5,223 nucleotides of DNA, taken from an uncultured Alphaproteobacteria bacterium (GTDB taxonomy: Bacteria > Pseudomonadota > Alphaproteobacteria > RF32 > CAG-239). Under the pieces are notes generated by a model, which saw only the letters and a list, made by a program, of their open reading frames with translations, did not search any database and was not told the DNA's origin. The stretch is from the NCBI GenBank assembly GCA_946618745.1, contig CAMOLN010000090.1, forward strand, positions 1-5,223. Direction: 5' to 3'. This document shows positions 4,870-5,223 of the stretch, piece by piece; the stretch's first letter is position 1; every line of letters starts with the position of its first letter. A program made the position numbers and the translations under genes.

Positions 4870-5223
4870 ACTTTTTTTAATATTGCTTACAGTCTTTTCT
4901 TGCGGTAAAGTTTATGCTTTACCGCAAGATTGGCCATGCAAATCTTTTATGCTTAATGAGTACCAAAGAATAGAAAATGGTGAGTTTACCATAAATAGCA
5001 TATACCGAGGACAAGATGATGATTATGCATTGGAAGTAAATATGTATTGGCAAGCAGAAAAAGGAATTGCAGATTGTGGAACATCCGGATGTCTCGGAAC
5101 GATTAAAAATATCAAAACCGGAAAAGTGGAAAGTTTAAGGTTCTTTTGCGAAACTTTAGAAGATAAAAAATATGACAAAGCTAAGTGCTATATCGGCGGT
5201 ATTTATGAATATATTTTTAATTC
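4859..5223 (+). CDS. secreted cysteine-containing protein of unknown function (3' end outside window)
   Basis: From a TTG at 4859 the frame is open to the window edge: 121 codons so far. The first 20 residues, MKNKLFLILLTVFSCGKVYA, form a good Sec signal: Lys-rich start, hydrophobic core 5-14, and VYA before LPQDWPC, a likely signal peptidase I site. Cys15 preceded by VFS is a poor but possible lipobox, so a lipoprotein is the alternative. The mature part has five cysteines (27, 73, 78, 97, 110), including DCGTSGCLG (72-80), suggesting disulfides in the periplasm or outside. I recognise no family. The TTG is chosen because it places the charged residues right before the hydrophobic core; the same frame also has an ATG at 4796 that would add 21 residues and bury the signal. 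AAGG at 4845-4848 is a weak RBS. The start overlaps the preceding ORF by 11 nt. Confidence 0.72.
   Translation, partial: MKNKLFLILLTVFSCGKVYALPQDWPCKSFMLNEYQRIENGEFTINSIYRGQDDDYALEVNMYWQAEKGIADCGTSGCLGTIKNIKTGKVESLRFFCETLEDKKYDKAKCYIGGIYEYIFN
4898..4929 (+). repeat. perfect 13-bp inverted repeat within the signal-peptide codons
   Basis: TCTTGCGGTAAAG (4898-4910) pairs perfectly with CTTTACCGCAAGA (4917-4929) around TTTATG. It covers codons for the end of the signal sequence. No T-run follows on either strand, so it does not look like an intrinsic terminator. Confidence 0.7.

Overview
The window looks like a chromosomal segment of a low-GC, Gram-negative bacterium, most likely an alphaproteobacterium. 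The main support is MurF, whose central domain has the 'P.H.EFF..IA.AKAEIF' block typical of alphaproteobacterial MurF. Tandem rpiB-glyA genes, also common in that class but found elsewhere, add weaker support. The core genes use A/T-ending codons (spot counts near 40-45% GC), have clear Shine-Dalgarno sites, and the tRNA genes encode CCA. This placement is inference from remembered family patterns, not from a search.

Layout. 1-1065 (-) is the N-terminal 355 codons of murF (peptidoglycan precursor ligase), cut by the window edge. 1066-1223 is a divergent promoter region. 1224-1910 (+) is a predicted lipoprotein with one WG-type repeat; its higher GC and lack of a Shine-Dalgarno site suggest possible transfer. 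A perfect 13-bp hairpin (1928-1959) serves as a shared bidirectional terminator between this gene and glyA, which converges on it. 3662-1967 (-) is an rpiB-glyA operon: ribose-5-phosphate isomerase B, then serine hydroxymethyltransferase, separated by 10 nt with the rpiB stop codon touching the glyA ribosome binding site.

3748-4027 (+) is a complete tRNA operon: promoter, tRNA-Cys(GCA), tRNA-Asn(GTT), strong intrinsic terminator. Directly after it (about 4030-4494) lies the most unusual part of the window: three tandem units of about 147-167 bp. Each begins right after a terminator T-run, contains complementary segments that can fold into a multi-branched RNA, and ends with a shared block of 12 nt from the T-arm/acceptor of the adjacent tRNA-Asn followed by a terminator hairpin. 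Internal hairpins keep their shape while their sequence changes between units. I read this as an array of small structured RNAs, or of tRNA-tail-derived repeats, with no coding capacity. I do not recognise it as a known family.

4495-4698 is an AT-rich gap with two copies of the dyad ATTGT-N6-ACAAT and three CTTAAAT direct repeats, probably regulatory. 4699-4869 (+) is a 56-codon ORF that may be the end of a broken gene. It overlaps by 11 nt a secreted, cysteine-containing protein gene (4859 to the window edge) of unknown function, read from a TTG start. Two perfect inverted repeats flank that start.

The core genes serve separate housekeeping roles: cell wall synthesis (murF), pentose-phosphate and one-carbon metabolism (rpiB, glyA), and translation (tRNAs). 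The region beyond the tRNA-Asn terminator looks like accessory DNA.
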